Source: an uncultured Ruegeria sp.
GTDB lineage: Bacteria; Pseudomonadota; Alphaproteobacteria; Rhodobacterales; Rhodobacteraceae
Assembly (NCBI RefSeq): GCF_947500045.1
Contig: NZ_CANMQQ010000012.1
Location: 94,476-158,475 of the forward strand
Length of the DNA: 64,000 nucleotides
Direction: 5' to 3'
Under the pieces are notes generated by a model, which saw only the letters and a program-made list of their open reading frames with translations, searched no databases and had not been told where the DNA came from. The translations under genes were made by a program, and so were the position numbers. Shown piece by piece: positions 56,377 through 64,000 of the stretch (its first letter is position 1; each line of letters starts with the position of its first letter).

Positions 56377-57594
56377 ATGACCTATTTCGACAAGCTTGAA
56401 ACCCGATCCTCCGATGAGCGCGCCGCAGATCACGCACGCGCTTTGCCCGAGCAAATTGCCCGGGCACAATCTGCGCCGGGTTATGCCGACATTTTGTTGG
56501 GCGTTCAGGCCGACATAGTGACCGATCCACAAGCTTTGGCCAAACTGCCGGTATTGCGAAAATCCGATCTGACACAGGCACAAGGCACGCGTCCGCCGTT
56601 TGGTGGCTTTACGGTCAAACCCGCGCGTCATTTCCAGCATGTGTTTCAGTCGCCGGGCCCGATCTATGAACCCGGCAGCACCGACCATGACTGGTGGCGG
56701 ATGGGGCGTTTCCTGAATGCTGCTGGCGTGGGCCGGGGGGATATCGTCCAAAACTGTTTCGGTTATCATCTGACCCCTGCAGGCATGATCTTTGAAAGTG
56801 GGGCACAGGCTGTTGGCGCCTCTGTTCTGCCCGCCGGAACCGGCCAGACCGAACTACAGGTGACTGCTGCGCGTGATGTAGGCTGTACCGCCTACGCGGG
56901 TACGCCCGATTACCTTAAGATCATTCTGGACAAGGCGGATGAGATGGGCGTGGCCCTGAAGTTCTCAAAAGCGGCCGTGGGTGGCGGTGCGCTCTTTCCG
57001 TCACTGCGTCAGGAATATGCGGATCGAGGTATTTCGTGCCTCCAATGCTATGCAACTGCGGATTTGGGCAACATCGCCTATGAAAGCCCCGCGATGGAGG
57101 GGATGATCATTGATGAACATGTTATCGTCGAAATCGTTACCCCCGGCACCGGCACGCCCGTCGCTCCGGGTGATGTGGGTGAGGTCGTCGTGACCACCCT
57201 CAACCCTGATTATCCGCTGATCCGGTTTGCCACTGGTGATCTCTCGGCCATTATGCCGGGCGAATCCCCCTGTGGGCGGACCAATATGCGCATCAAGGGT
57301 TGGATGGGCCGTGCCGATCAAACCACCAAGATCAAGGGCATGTTCGTGCGGCCCGAGCAGGTGGCCGCGTTGGTTGAAAAACATGATGAGATCGTCAAGG
57401 CGCGTGTCATTGCAGCGCGTCAAGGCGAGTTGGACACCATGACCGTTCAGATTGAAAGCCCCTGCAAGAATGATGGCGCATACGCCAAATCGGTGGTCGA
57501 GGTCCTGAAGCTCAAGGGCGCGATCGAGGTTGTAGCGCCGGGAACGTTGCCCAAGGACGGGCTGGTGATTGAGGATCAGCGCGTCTACGAATAG
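56377..57594 (+). CDS. Phenylacetate-CoA ligase (PaaK)-like AMP-forming ligase
   Basis: This 405 aa enzyme belongs to the PaaK branch of AMP-forming ligases, which activate phenylacetate or other aromatic acids as CoA thioesters. The conserved segments include LPVLRKSDL, the FQSPGPIYEPG nucleotide loop variant, LQCYATADLGNIAYE and TTLNPDYPLIRFATGDLS, with a C-terminal KIKGMFVRPEQVAAL hinge. The usual PaaK serine/glycine-rich loop is altered, so the substrate may not be phenylacetate. It closes the operon of transporter plus ligases, 19 nt after livF. Confidence 0.87.
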   Translation: MTYFDKLETRSSDERAADHARALPEQIARAQSAPGYADILLGVQADIVTDPQALAKLPVLRKSDLTQAQGTRPPFGGFTVKPARHFQHVFQSPGPIYEPGSTDHDWWRMGRFLNAAGVGRGDIVQNCFGYHLTPAGMIFESGAQAVGASVLPAGTGQTELQVTAARDVGCTAYAGTPDYLKIILDKADEMGVALKFSKAAVGGGALFPSLRQEYADRGISCLQCYATADLGNIAYESPAMEGMIIDEHVIVEIVTPGTGTPVAPGDVGEVVVTTLNPDYPLIRFATGDLSAIMPGESPCGRTNMRIKGWMGRADQTTKIKGMFVRPEQVAALVEKHDEIVKARVIAARQGELDTMTVQIESPCKNDGAYAKSVVEVLKLKGAIEVVAPGTLPKDGLVIEDQRVYE

Positions 57595-57667
57595 CGCTCT
57601 GCGGCAGTATGTACGGCAAAATTGTTGGTTACCGCACTGGTGTTTCCGAGCGTTTTCGTCGATTAAA

Positions 57668-57692
57668 GACTGAACTTTCGGAATAGTCAGTC
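57668..57692. promoter_or_regulatory. Inverted repeat directly upstream of the iron-type permease
   Basis: GACTGA (57668-57673) and TCAGTC (57687-57692) form a 6 bp inverted repeat with 13 nt between, ending 7 nt before the ATG. It occupies the place where a ribosome site should be, and only a weak GGAA lies inside it. It could be an operator or a translation-blocking hairpin. Confidence 0.3.
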
Positions 57693-57699
57693 ACGCATC

Positions 57700-59364
57700 A
57701 TGGCCGAAATCGAGTACGCAGAACATGGTACACGCAATCGCGGCGCGCTGGGCACGCGATTGGTGGGGCTGATTTCCTATGTCGTGGCTGCTGCCTGCCT
57801 GTTACCCATGCTGGCAGTGGTTCTGGCGGCAGTGACAGGCGGAACCGACACCGTTTCCCACTTATTAGAGACTGTATTGCCCGGATATGCGTTGACCACG
57901 ATCATCCTCGTGGCGCTGGTTGCGGCGGGAACATTCGCGATCGGGGTTGGTGCCGCATGGCTGGTGACGATGACGCGCTTTCCGGGCGTACGCTTTCTGG
58001 AGATCGCCCTGGTGCTACCGCTGGCCTTCCCGGCCTACGTGTTGGCCTATGCCTATACCTTCATCCTTGATCACCCTGGAATCGTGCAATCCACATTGCG
58101 CGACGTTACGGGTTGGGGACCACGCGATTACTGGTTCCCCGAGATCCGCTCGACTGAGGGCGCGGCGGTGATGTTGATCCTGGTCCTCTATCCTTATGTT
58201 TACTTATTGGCGCGCGCCGCGTTTCTGCAGCAAAGCGCCACGGCTTTTCTGGCCGCCCGTGCGTTGGGCAATGGTCCATGGCATGCCTTTTGGCGCGTGT
58301 CGCTGCCTATGGCACGCCCGGCGATTGCAGGCGGTGTATTGTTGGCTGTGATGGAGACCATCGCCGATTTTGGCACTGTCGCCTATTTCGGGGTTCAGAC
58401 CTTTGCGACGGGTATCTATACAAGCTGGTTTTCCATGGCCGACCGTGCTGCTGCCGCTCAGCTCGCCTTGTGTCTTCTGGGGTTTGCCCTTGTCATGGCT
58501 ATGGCCGAGCGGACACAGCGCGGCCGGGCCAAATACTATCAGACCGGCAAGCAACACGCGGCGCAGCCTGCGGCAGATCTGAAGGGCGCAAAGGCTTTTG
58601 CGGCTTTCCTGCTTTGTGCCATACCGGTCCTGTTCGGGTTTCTGCTACCTGTCCTGATCCTTGTGCAGATGGGGATGGATTCTGAACAGAACCTGTTTTC
58701 GCGTCGATATGTCGGGTTCATCCAGAACTCGCTTACATTGGCCGGAACCGCAGCCGTAGTCACGGTCTGCGCGGCCATCTCTGTCGGGTTCTATCAACGT
58801 CTCAGGCCCGGGCGCGGGTCAGCCACAGCGGCCTATCTGGCGCGGCTGGGCTATGCGGTTCCGGGTGGCGTGATTGCGGTTGGGCTTATCGTTCCCTTTG
58901 CCGGAATCGACAACGCACTGGACGCGTGGATGCGAAAAACTTTCGACATCTCAACGGGTTTGCTGGTCACCGGTTCGATCTGGCTGCTGGTTGCGGCTTA
59001 TATGGTGCGATTCCTCGCTGCTGCGCTTAGCGCATATGAAGGTGGCCAGAGCACCGTGCATTCAAACATGGATGCCGCTGCGCGGTCACTTGGGCAAACG
59101 CCGCTGGGCACCTTGCGCCGGGTACATCTGCCGATCTTGACGCCTTCGTTGCTGACGGCGCTGCTGATCGTTTTTGTCGATGTGATGAAAGAATTGCCCG
59201 CGACGCTGATCATGCGGCCCTTCAACTTCGACACTTTGGCGGTGCAGGCCTACCGGCTGGCCTCGGACGAACGGCTTGAAGGCGCGGCCGTCCCGTCGCT
59301 GGTTATTCTCGCCGTGGGTCTGTTGCCCGTGATCCTGATTTGTCGCCAAGTTGGGCGCAGGTAG
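57700..59364 (+). CDS. Iron(III)-type ABC transporter permease, two fused domains (FbpB-like)
   Basis: This 554 aa protein has two tandem permease domains of about six helices each (near residues 20-265 and 295-550), as in FbpB/SfuB ferric-iron importers. Each has an EAA-type coupling loop: AARALGNGPWHAFWRVSLPMARPAI near residue 185 and AARSLGQTPLGTLRRVHLPILTPSL near 463. No binding protein or ATPase gene is adjacent, so its partners must be encoded elsewhere. Phosphonate- or thiamine-type permeases share this fold. The ribosome site is weak. Confidence 0.87.
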   Translation: MAEIEYAEHGTRNRGALGTRLVGLISYVVAAACLLPMLAVVLAAVTGGTDTVSHLLETVLPGYALTTIILVALVAAGTFAIGVGAAWLVTMTRFPGVRFLEIALVLPLAFPAYVLAYAYTFILDHPGIVQSTLRDVTGWGPRDYWFPEIRSTEGAAVMLILVLYPYVYLLARAAFLQQSATAFLAARALGNGPWHAFWRVSLPMARPAIAGGVLLAVMETIADFGTVAYFGVQTFATGIYTSWFSMADRAAAAQLALCLLGFALVMAMAERTQRGRAKYYQTGKQHAAQPAADLKGAKAFAAFLLCAIPVLFGFLLPVLILVQMGMDSEQNLFSRRYVGFIQNSLTLAGTAAVVTVCAAISVGFYQRLRPGRGSATAAYLARLGYAVPGGVIAVGLIVPFAGIDNALDAWMRKTFDISTGLLVTGSIWLLVAAYMVRFLAAALSAYEGGQSTVHSNMDAAARSLGQTPLGTLRRVHLPILTPSLLTALLIVFVDVMKELPATLIMRPFNFDTLAVQAYRLASDERLEGAAVPSLVILAVGLLPVILICRQVGRR

Positions 59365-59442
59365 CACACGGGCGATCCCAAAATACAACATCCTGTTGTC
59401 GCCGGGCTTGATTCAACGGCGATTTCCGGCAAGGTTTGTCAT

Positions 59443-59793
59443 ATGAACATGCAGCCTCCCAGCCGGTTCGGGTCCGGCTCTGCCCAGATGCCGGTCGCAT
59501 TTGACCGGCGCGAGATGTCTCAAATCCTGTCTGTCTATGGCCGAATGGTCGCTGCCGGCGAATGGCGCGATTACGGAATTTCCAATTTGCGCGAGACAGC
59601 AGTGTTTTCAATCTTTCGGCGAACTGCCGAACACCCCATCTACCGGGTCGAAAAACACCCCCGTCAGCGTTTGCGACAAGGGATGTATTCGGTGGTAGGG
59701 ATGGATGGGCGCATTCTGAAACGCGGGCACGATCTTCGCGCTGTCCTCAGGGTGCTGGAGCGCAAGCTGATCCGGGCGGTTGACCTGGATTAG
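59443..59793 (+). CDS. DUF2794 protein
   Basis: This small soluble protein of 116 aa matches the DUF2794 family, restricted as far as I know to alphaproteobacteria. It shows PVAFDRREMSQILSVYGRMVAAGEWRDYGI and FSIFRRTAEHPIYRVEK, with a basic RQRLRQGMYSVV strand. No catalytic residues stand out and its function is unknown. It follows the iron-type permease and has a 4 nt TTAG overlap with the convergent peptidase gene. Confidence 0.85.
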   Translation: MNMQPPSRFGSGSAQMPVAFDRREMSQILSVYGRMVAAGEWRDYGISNLRETAVFSIFRRTAEHPIYRVEKHPRQRLRQGMYSVVGMDGRILKRGHDLRAVLRVLERKLIRAVDLD

Positions 59794-60527
59794 AGCCGTT
59801 TATGCGCTGTAACGGGTCCATCCCCTTGCGCGGCGATGCGGGCAATCGCCAGATCCATGGGCTCTAGCGCGACGGCCATGTGATAGGCATTGGCGTGCAG
59901 CAACAGGTTATCGGCGGCAACCCAGGCAACGTGGCCTTTCCAGAACAGCAGGTCGCCGCGTTTTTCAGCCTCACCTTCAGGCAGAAGCTCGCCAATTTCA
60001 CGCTCTTGATCGCCACTGTCACCGGGACAGGGGATGCCACAAGCCAACAATGCAGCCTGTACCAGGCCTGAACAATCCAGCCCGAACCGGCTGTTGCCCC
60101 CCCACAGGTAAGGCGTGCCGAGGAACAGCTCGGCCGCAGCAACGGGATCGGTCAGCTGAGAATAGGCAGGCACCGCATGGGCTGCCGGAATGAACCCCAG
60201 CGCCGTTTCCAGAAACCCGTCCTGTTCCGACAAGGCCCTGATCTTGCTGCCGAAGCTGAGCGAAGTCAGATCACGGCTTTTTATATCTGGCTGTTCGTAC
60301 ACATGGGTCGAGGCCGCGATGATCCAGTGGGTCTGCGGTTCAATCGGGCCTAAATGCCCGGCTTCGACCCACCCCTGATAACCATCCTTGTTGGCGGTGA
60401 TCTTGCTCCACCCGTCCTGTTCTTCCGATACGGTCACAATGTCGCCGAACAGACATTGCCGATCGCGCGGTCCATCGGGGGTGCGCAACAGATTGATGAC
60501 CGGATGAACGATACGCGCCTGAGTCAT
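59790..60527 (-). CDS. NlpC/P60 (C40) cell-wall peptidase with SH3 domains
   Basis: This 245 aa protein has two SH3-like segments (about residues 8-60 and 65-120) followed by an NlpC/P60 domain with the catalytic Cys in GLDCSGLVQAALLACG, His in GHVAWV and the third polar residue in HANAYHM. It should cleave D-gamma-Glu-dibasic amino acid bonds in peptidoglycan peptides. No signal peptide is evident. With the overlapping aminopeptidase gene upstream, it may recycle muropeptides in the cytoplasm. Its start lies in the aminopeptidase stop (ATGA overlap). Confidence 0.9.
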   Translation of the reverse strand: MTQARIVHPVINLLRTPDGPRDRQCLFGDIVTVSEEQDGWSKITANKDGYQGWVEAGHLGPIEPQTHWIIAASTHVYEQPDIKSRDLTSLSFGSKIRALSEQDGFLETALGFIPAAHAVPAYSQLTDPVAAAELFLGTPYLWGGNSRFGLDCSGLVQAALLACGIPCPGDSGDQEREIGELLPEGEAEKRGDLLFWKGHVAWVAADNLLLHANAYHMAVALEPMDLAIARIAAQGDGPVTAHKRL

Positions 60528-61906
60528 AGGTCAAGCATCTCTGGCAGCGCCGAAAGAATGGCACGAGGGCCTTGGCCCAACCCGCCTTTGCTGCGACCGG
60601 GTTCTTTGCTGCGTTGCCAGGAATATATATCGAAATGCATATAGCGACTTTCGGCTGCAAACCGGCGCAGAAACAGCGCTGCAGTGATTGAGCCCGCGAA
60701 TCCACCGGATGGGGCGTTGTCGAGGTCGGCGATGCCGGGTTCGATCATGGCCTCATAGGGTTCATGAAACGGCATGCGCCACACTGGATCGGCAGCAGCC
60801 TGGCCTGCGCGCGCCAGCGCCTCTGCATCTTTGGTGTCATCGGTATAGAACGGTGCCAGATCGGGGCCCAATGCGACCCTTGCCGCGCCGGTTAACGTGG
60901 CCATCGAAATCAGCAGATCGGGCGCTTCTTCCTGCGCCAGCGCCAGCACATCAGCCAGCACCAGCCGCCCTTCAGCATCGGTATTATTGATCTCAACCGT
61001 CAAACCGTTGCGGGCCGTCAGGATGTCGCCGGGACGGAAGGCATTGCCTGCAACTGCGTTCTCCACCGCCGGTATCAGCACGCGTAACTGTACCGTCAGA
61101 CCCAACGCCATGATCATCCGGGCCAGACCCAGCACATTGGCCGCCCCGCCCATGTCCTTTTTCATCAACGCCATCGACGCACCGGGCTTCAGGTTCAAAC
61201 CACCGGTATCGAAACAAACCCCTTTGCCGACCAAGGTCAGTTTCGGGCCGCTATCGCCCCAGTTCATGTCAAGCAGCCGAGGCGCCTGGTCTGCCGCGCG
61301 CCCGACCGCATGGATCATCGGAAAATCCTGATCCAACAGCGCATCACCACTGACGACCGAAAAGTCTGCACCGAATTCCTGCGCCAGTGCTTCCGCTGCC
61401 TGCTGCAACTGCGCTGGACCCATATCCGAGGCTGGCGTGTTGACGAGATCCCGAATCAAAGCCTCGGCATTGGCCATGATCTCGACCCGCTTGGCGTCCA
61501 CGCCCTTGGGTGCAATCAGCGCGGCGCCCGTCGCACTTTGCGGGGCATATCGATCAAATGCGTATCCAGTCATCAGCCAGCCAAAGCATTCGGCCTCAAT
61601 CACCTCGGCTGGAACGCCCGAGGCAATGCGATAGGTCCCTTTGGGCAGGGATTCCGCTGCCGCAGCCAATGGAAACCGCTTGCGTGCTCGTTTCGCGGCA
61701 TTGCCATATCCCGCCAGGGCAAATTCGGGCGTGCCATTCGGGCCGGGTATCAAAAGGGTTTGACCCAGTGCTGCAGAAAAACCATCGGTTGAAACCCAGG
61801 CGCGCACATGATCCGGCTGGTTTTCCAACCAGCCCTCCAGCTCGGATTGCTCCAGAACATGCAGCGGTAGCGATGGGTCAGAGGCAGGGGCAAAGGACAG
61901 GGTCAT
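60524..61906 (-). CDS. M17 leucyl aminopeptidase family protein
   Basis: This two-zinc aminopeptidase removes N-terminal residues from peptides. The catalytic lysine and metal ligands are in LVGKGVCFDTGGLNLKP, KKDMGGAANV and the NTDAEGRLVLADVL signature, between residues about 225 and 320. At 460 aa it is shorter than E. coli PepA because the N-terminal domain is reduced, as in other alphaproteobacterial members. It overlaps the NlpC/P60 gene by 4 nt; the pair could split and then trim cell-wall or other peptides. Confidence 0.93.
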   Translation of the reverse strand: MTLSFAPASDPSLPLHVLEQSELEGWLENQPDHVRAWVSTDGFSAALGQTLLIPGPNGTPEFALAGYGNAAKRARKRFPLAAAAESLPKGTYRIASGVPAEVIEAECFGWLMTGYAFDRYAPQSATGAALIAPKGVDAKRVEIMANAEALIRDLVNTPASDMGPAQLQQAAEALAQEFGADFSVVSGDALLDQDFPMIHAVGRAADQAPRLLDMNWGDSGPKLTLVGKGVCFDTGGLNLKPGASMALMKKDMGGAANVLGLARMIMALGLTVQLRVLIPAVENAVAGNAFRPGDILTARNGLTVEINNTDAEGRLVLADVLALAQEEAPDLLISMATLTGAARVALGPDLAPFYTDDTKDAEALARAGQAAADPVWRMPFHEPYEAMIEPGIADLDNAPSGGFAGSITAALFLRRFAAESRYMHFDIYSWQRSKEPGRSKGGLGQGPRAILSALPEMLDL

Positions 61907-61971
61907 AGGGGCCTCGGTTGGTTAAACTTATGCCCAGATTATCTGTCTGCGACGCACCCGCAACCCCCCCC

Positions 61972-62355
61972 TCAGACTGATAAATCCTGTTGGTCCCAAA
62001 CGGCGGTAAGCGAACGCTCACCGACCCGGATCAGGCGGTTCAGCGTCGCACCGGTTGCCACCGCATCGCCGCTATCAACTGCATGCGCCACATCGCCCGC
62101 AACACAGGCCAGCGCCGTCATACCAATTTGTTCGGATATGGCGACCAGTGATCTGGCGCATTTGCGTAGTTCCGCCCAGTCGCGTTGCCGCCAGAATCTT
62201 TCACAATTTGACAAACGCAGCGCCAGCTCTTCGACCGTTCGGCACAGCACGTCCATTGCATTGGTGTCGCCAAGCTGATGATACAGGCTGCTCAGGCGGT
62301 CCGGGTCCAGGCGCACGGATTCTTTCTGTTCAAGCGTGATAATCTTATCCACCAC
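61972..62355 (-). CDS. Small helical protein, possibly a histidine-less HPt-like fold
   Basis: This protein of about 127 aa is mostly helical. Its middle, CARSLVAISEQIGMTALACVAGDVAHAV, follows the pattern of an HPt helix pair, but Arg or Ala takes the place of the phospho-His and the following Lys-Gly is absent. That reading is my own alignment by eye. The start is uncertain: GTG 62355 has GGGG 5 nt upstream, and GTGs at 62361 and 62394 or ATG at 62388 are also possible. It is divergent from the carbonic anhydrase gene and upstream of the aminopeptidase gene. Confidence 0.65.
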   Translation of the reverse strand: MVDKIITLEQKESVRLDPDRLSSLYHQLGDTNAMDVLCRTVEELALRLSNCERFWRQRDWAELRKCARSLVAISEQIGMTALACVAGDVAHAVDSGDAVATGATLNRLIRVGERSLTAVWDQQDLSV

Positions 62356-62504
62356 ATTCACCCCAATTGATATGCCCCCACGGCACATTGCCACACTGCC
62401 CCGAAATACCTTTGCAATTCCTTGCGGAGCAGCGGGATAATGTCTCGAATTTTGTGCGAATTCGGGTTACAGAGCGAGCCAGTCGAAAATACAGGGGCAT
62501 CAGA

Positions 62505-63155
62505 ATGAACTTTGCCAAACCTTTGCCGAACTATCTGGTGAAACGGTACCATGGCTGGAAGGCGACGACCTATTCCGAGAATCAGGTCTGGTACAGGCGT
62601 CTGGCGACCGAGGGCCAGCGCCCGCGCGCGATGGTCATTTCATGCTGTGACAGCCGGGTGCATGTAACCTCGATCTTCGGTGCCGATCAGGGTGAGTTTT
62701 TCATTCACCGCAATATCGCCAATCTGGTGCCGCCCTACGCGCCGGACGGTGATCACCACGGCACCAGTGCGGCCATCGAATATGCTGTGACAGCGCTGAA
62801 AGTCGCCCATCTGATCGTTTTGGGCCATTCCCAATGCGGCGGCGTGCAGGGCTGTATCGACATGTGCAAAGGGCAAGCCCCGCAGCTTGAAGCGAAAGAG
62901 AGCTTTGTTGGCCGCTGGATGGACATCCTCAAGCCGAAATATGAACTGGTCGCCGATGTCGAAGACAGTATCGAACAAGCCCGGCAATTTGAACGTCAGG
63001 CCGTGGTTGCCTCGTTGGAAAATCTGATGACATTCCCGTTTGTGTCATCGGCCGTCGAAGAAGGTTCACTCAGCCTGCATGGGCTTTGGACCGATATCGG
63101 TGAAGGCGGGTTGCAATGTTATGAACCGCAGGAAAAGAAATTCGTCGTGGTTTGA
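62505..63155 (+). CDS. Beta-class carbonic anhydrase
   Basis: Carbonic anhydrase interconverts CO2 and bicarbonate, supplying carboxylases and pH balance. Zinc ligands Cys47 (in CCDSR), His108 and Cys111 (in HSQCGG) and the catalytic Asp49-Arg51 pair are present in 216 aa. ATG 62505 gives the usual short N-terminal helix; the upstream frame extends to 62367 but overlaps the divergent gene. A strong terminator follows. The gene looks monocistronic. Confidence 0.95.
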   Translation: MNFAKPLPNYLVKRYHGWKATTYSENQVWYRRLATEGQRPRAMVISCCDSRVHVTSIFGADQGEFFIHRNIANLVPPYAPDGDHHGTSAAIEYAVTALKVAHLIVLGHSQCGGVQGCIDMCKGQAPQLEAKESFVGRWMDILKPKYELVADVEDSIEQARQFERQAVVASLENLMTFPFVSSAVEEGSLSLHGLWTDIGEGGLQCYEPQEKKFVVV

Positions 63156-63179
63156 ACACGCGGAGGCAATCATCGAACG

Positions 63180-63218
63180 AACGGCGCGGATCAGCTCTCT
63201 GATTCTGCGCCGTTTTTT
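63180..63218 (+). terminator. Rho-independent terminator of the carbonic anhydrase gene
   Basis: AACGGCGC and GCGCCGTT form an 8 bp stem, with an inner ATCAG/CTGAT 5 bp stem, followed by six T. It lies 25 nt after the stop codon. Confidence 0.93.
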
Positions 63219-63258
63219 GGTATGATCCCGGTGTTGTCACTGGATTCGGATCAAACCC

Positions 63259-63795
63259 ATGAGATTGATTAAACGTATTCTCGTCACCTTGATTGTGATC
63301 ATTTTGGCACTTGTCGGTGTGTCCTATCTGTTGCCCAGCAAGGCCGAAGTGTCGCGCAGCATAACCATCGACGCCCCGGCTGCTGCGATTTTTCCTTACG
63401 TGAACTCGATGCAGGAGACCGAGAAATGGTCACCCTGGCTGTCGCGCGACCCTGAAACCAAGCTGAGCTATAGTGGACCCGCGTCCGGTGTTGGCAACAC
63501 GTTGAACTGGAGCTCGGAACATCCTCAGGTCGGCACCGGCTCGCAGGAAATTGTCGAGAGTGTTGAGAACCAACAGGTAGACACAGCGCTGGATTTTGGC
63601 CCGATGGGCACCGCCGACGCCTCATTCGTTTTACAGCCCGAGGGATCAGGAACACAGGTCACATGGGGCTTTGTATCCGAACTGGGTATGAACCCCATGT
63701 CCCGCTGGATGGGGCTGATGATGGACAACTGGGTCGGCGGCGACTATGAGCGCGGGCTCGAGAACCTCAAGGCGCTGGTTGAAGGGCAGGGGTGA
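63259..63795 (+). CDS. Membrane-anchored SRPBCC (START-like) domain protein
   Basis: The 178 aa protein has one N-terminal transmembrane helix (ILVTLIVIILALVGVSYLL, residues 7-25) and a SRPBCC ligand-binding domain: SRSITIDAPAAAIFPYVNSMQETEKWSPW, a central beta sheet and the C-terminal long helix GGDYERGLENLKALVE. Members bind hydrophobic ligands in a helix-grip pocket. The ligand is unknown. It likely faces the periplasm with its anchor in the inner membrane. A hairpin follows the gene. Confidence 0.85.
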   Translation: MRLIKRILVTLIVIILALVGVSYLLPSKAEVSRSITIDAPAAAIFPYVNSMQETEKWSPWLSRDPETKLSYSGPASGVGNTLNWSSEHPQVGTGSQEIVESVENQQVDTALDFGPMGTADASFVLQPEGSGTQVTWGFVSELGMNPMSRWMGLMMDNWVGGDYERGLENLKALVEGQG

Positions 63796-63797
63796 AA

Positions 63798-63831
63798 AAG
63801 CAGATTTCGGGTATCTTTCCGATGTCTGCTT
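63798..63831. terminator. Hairpin after the SRPBCC gene
   Basis: AAGCAGA and TCTGCTT form a 7 bp stem and CGG/CCG pair inside it. The A-run before the stem would read as a T-run on the minus strand, so the signal is better for minus-strand termination than for the plus-strand gene it follows. Confidence 0.45.
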
Positions 63832-63902
63832 AGAGCCCAAAGTGTATGGCTCCACTCGACCCTTTTTTGCTCCTTGCAACAGTCTATGATACGGTCTTTT
63901 GC

Positions 63903-64000
63903 ATGCTCGATGTCCGAAAGCTCTTCTATCTGACAATCGCGTGCCTATTGGTCTGCGGTTTTGGAACGAGCGCGCTCTCGGTCGAGGACTTGCCGGATTG
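63903..64000 (+). CDS. Start of an exported protein cut by the right edge
   Basis: The first 32 codons encode a signal-peptide-like segment: KLFYLTIACLLVCGFG as hydrophobic core and TSALS as probable cleavage site, then the polar VEDLPD. The frame is open upstream to an ATG at 63846, which would bury the signal peptide, so I prefer 63903 although its ribosome site is weak. What the mature protein does cannot be told from this fragment. Confidence 0.45.
   Translation, partial: MLDVRKLFYLTIACLLVCGFGTSALSVEDLPD

Overview
The window reads as chromosome from a Rhodobacteraceae (Roseobacter-group) alphaproteobacterium. The gene neighbourhood hemW-rdgB-rph / hrcA-grpE / mutS / maeB, the dnaK promoter of alphaproteobacterial RpoH type, a DUF2794 gene, a DUF5928-type glycosyltransferase, a BacNav sodium channel and moderately high GC all fit. 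Coding density is very high, with many 1-11 nt overlaps between genes. I see no rRNA, tRNA, CRISPR, prophage or insertion sequence.

Layout. 1-12.7 kb is housekeeping: hemW (cut by the left edge), rdgB, rph; divergently hrcA-grpE; mutS; maeB with a ribokinase-like kinase; exported msrA; an SCP2 protein; argG; a membrane protein. 12.7-19 kb: ilvA, an HPt protein facing a receiver-PP2C phosphatase regulator, two Nudix hydrolases, hslO and a CCA-adding enzyme. 19-25.5 kb: a short aromatic-rich leader ORF ahead of two ABC exporter half-transporters, an RNA uracil methyltransferase, a NavAb-like sodium channel and a YafK-type L,D-transpeptidase lipoprotein.

25.5-34.4 kb holds the most distinctive locus: a minus-strand operon cysQ-kdsB-galE-GT2-GT2-GT14/DUF5928-sulfotransferase, with a divergent polysaccharide-export-type permease. 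Nucleotide-sugar supply, sugar transfer, sulfation and removal of the sulfation by-product PAP occur together. I infer a sulfated surface glycan.

34.4-48.2 kb: alkB, dnaK-dnaJ (near-perfect RpoH promoter, strong intergenic hairpin), radC, a PstS-OmpA fusion, an uncharacterised exported protein, secA, a parvulin, argJ, mutT and a fatty-acid-hydroxylase/sterol-desaturase-type protein.

48.2-57.6 kb is a probable single operon: long-chain acyl-CoA ligase, livG, livH, a small membrane protein, livM, substrate-binding protein, livF and a PaaK-like ligase. Uptake is thus coupled to CoA activation, probably of an organic acid. 57.7-64 kb: an iron-type ABC permease without partners, DUF2794, an NlpC/P60 peptidase, leucyl aminopeptidase, a small HPt-like protein, beta-carbonic anhydrase, an anchored SRPBCC protein and the start of an exported protein cut by the right edge.

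Functions come from motif recognition and memory of families; no searches were run. Starts were chosen from Shine-Dalgarno spacing and known family N-termini, so several differ from the longest open frame.
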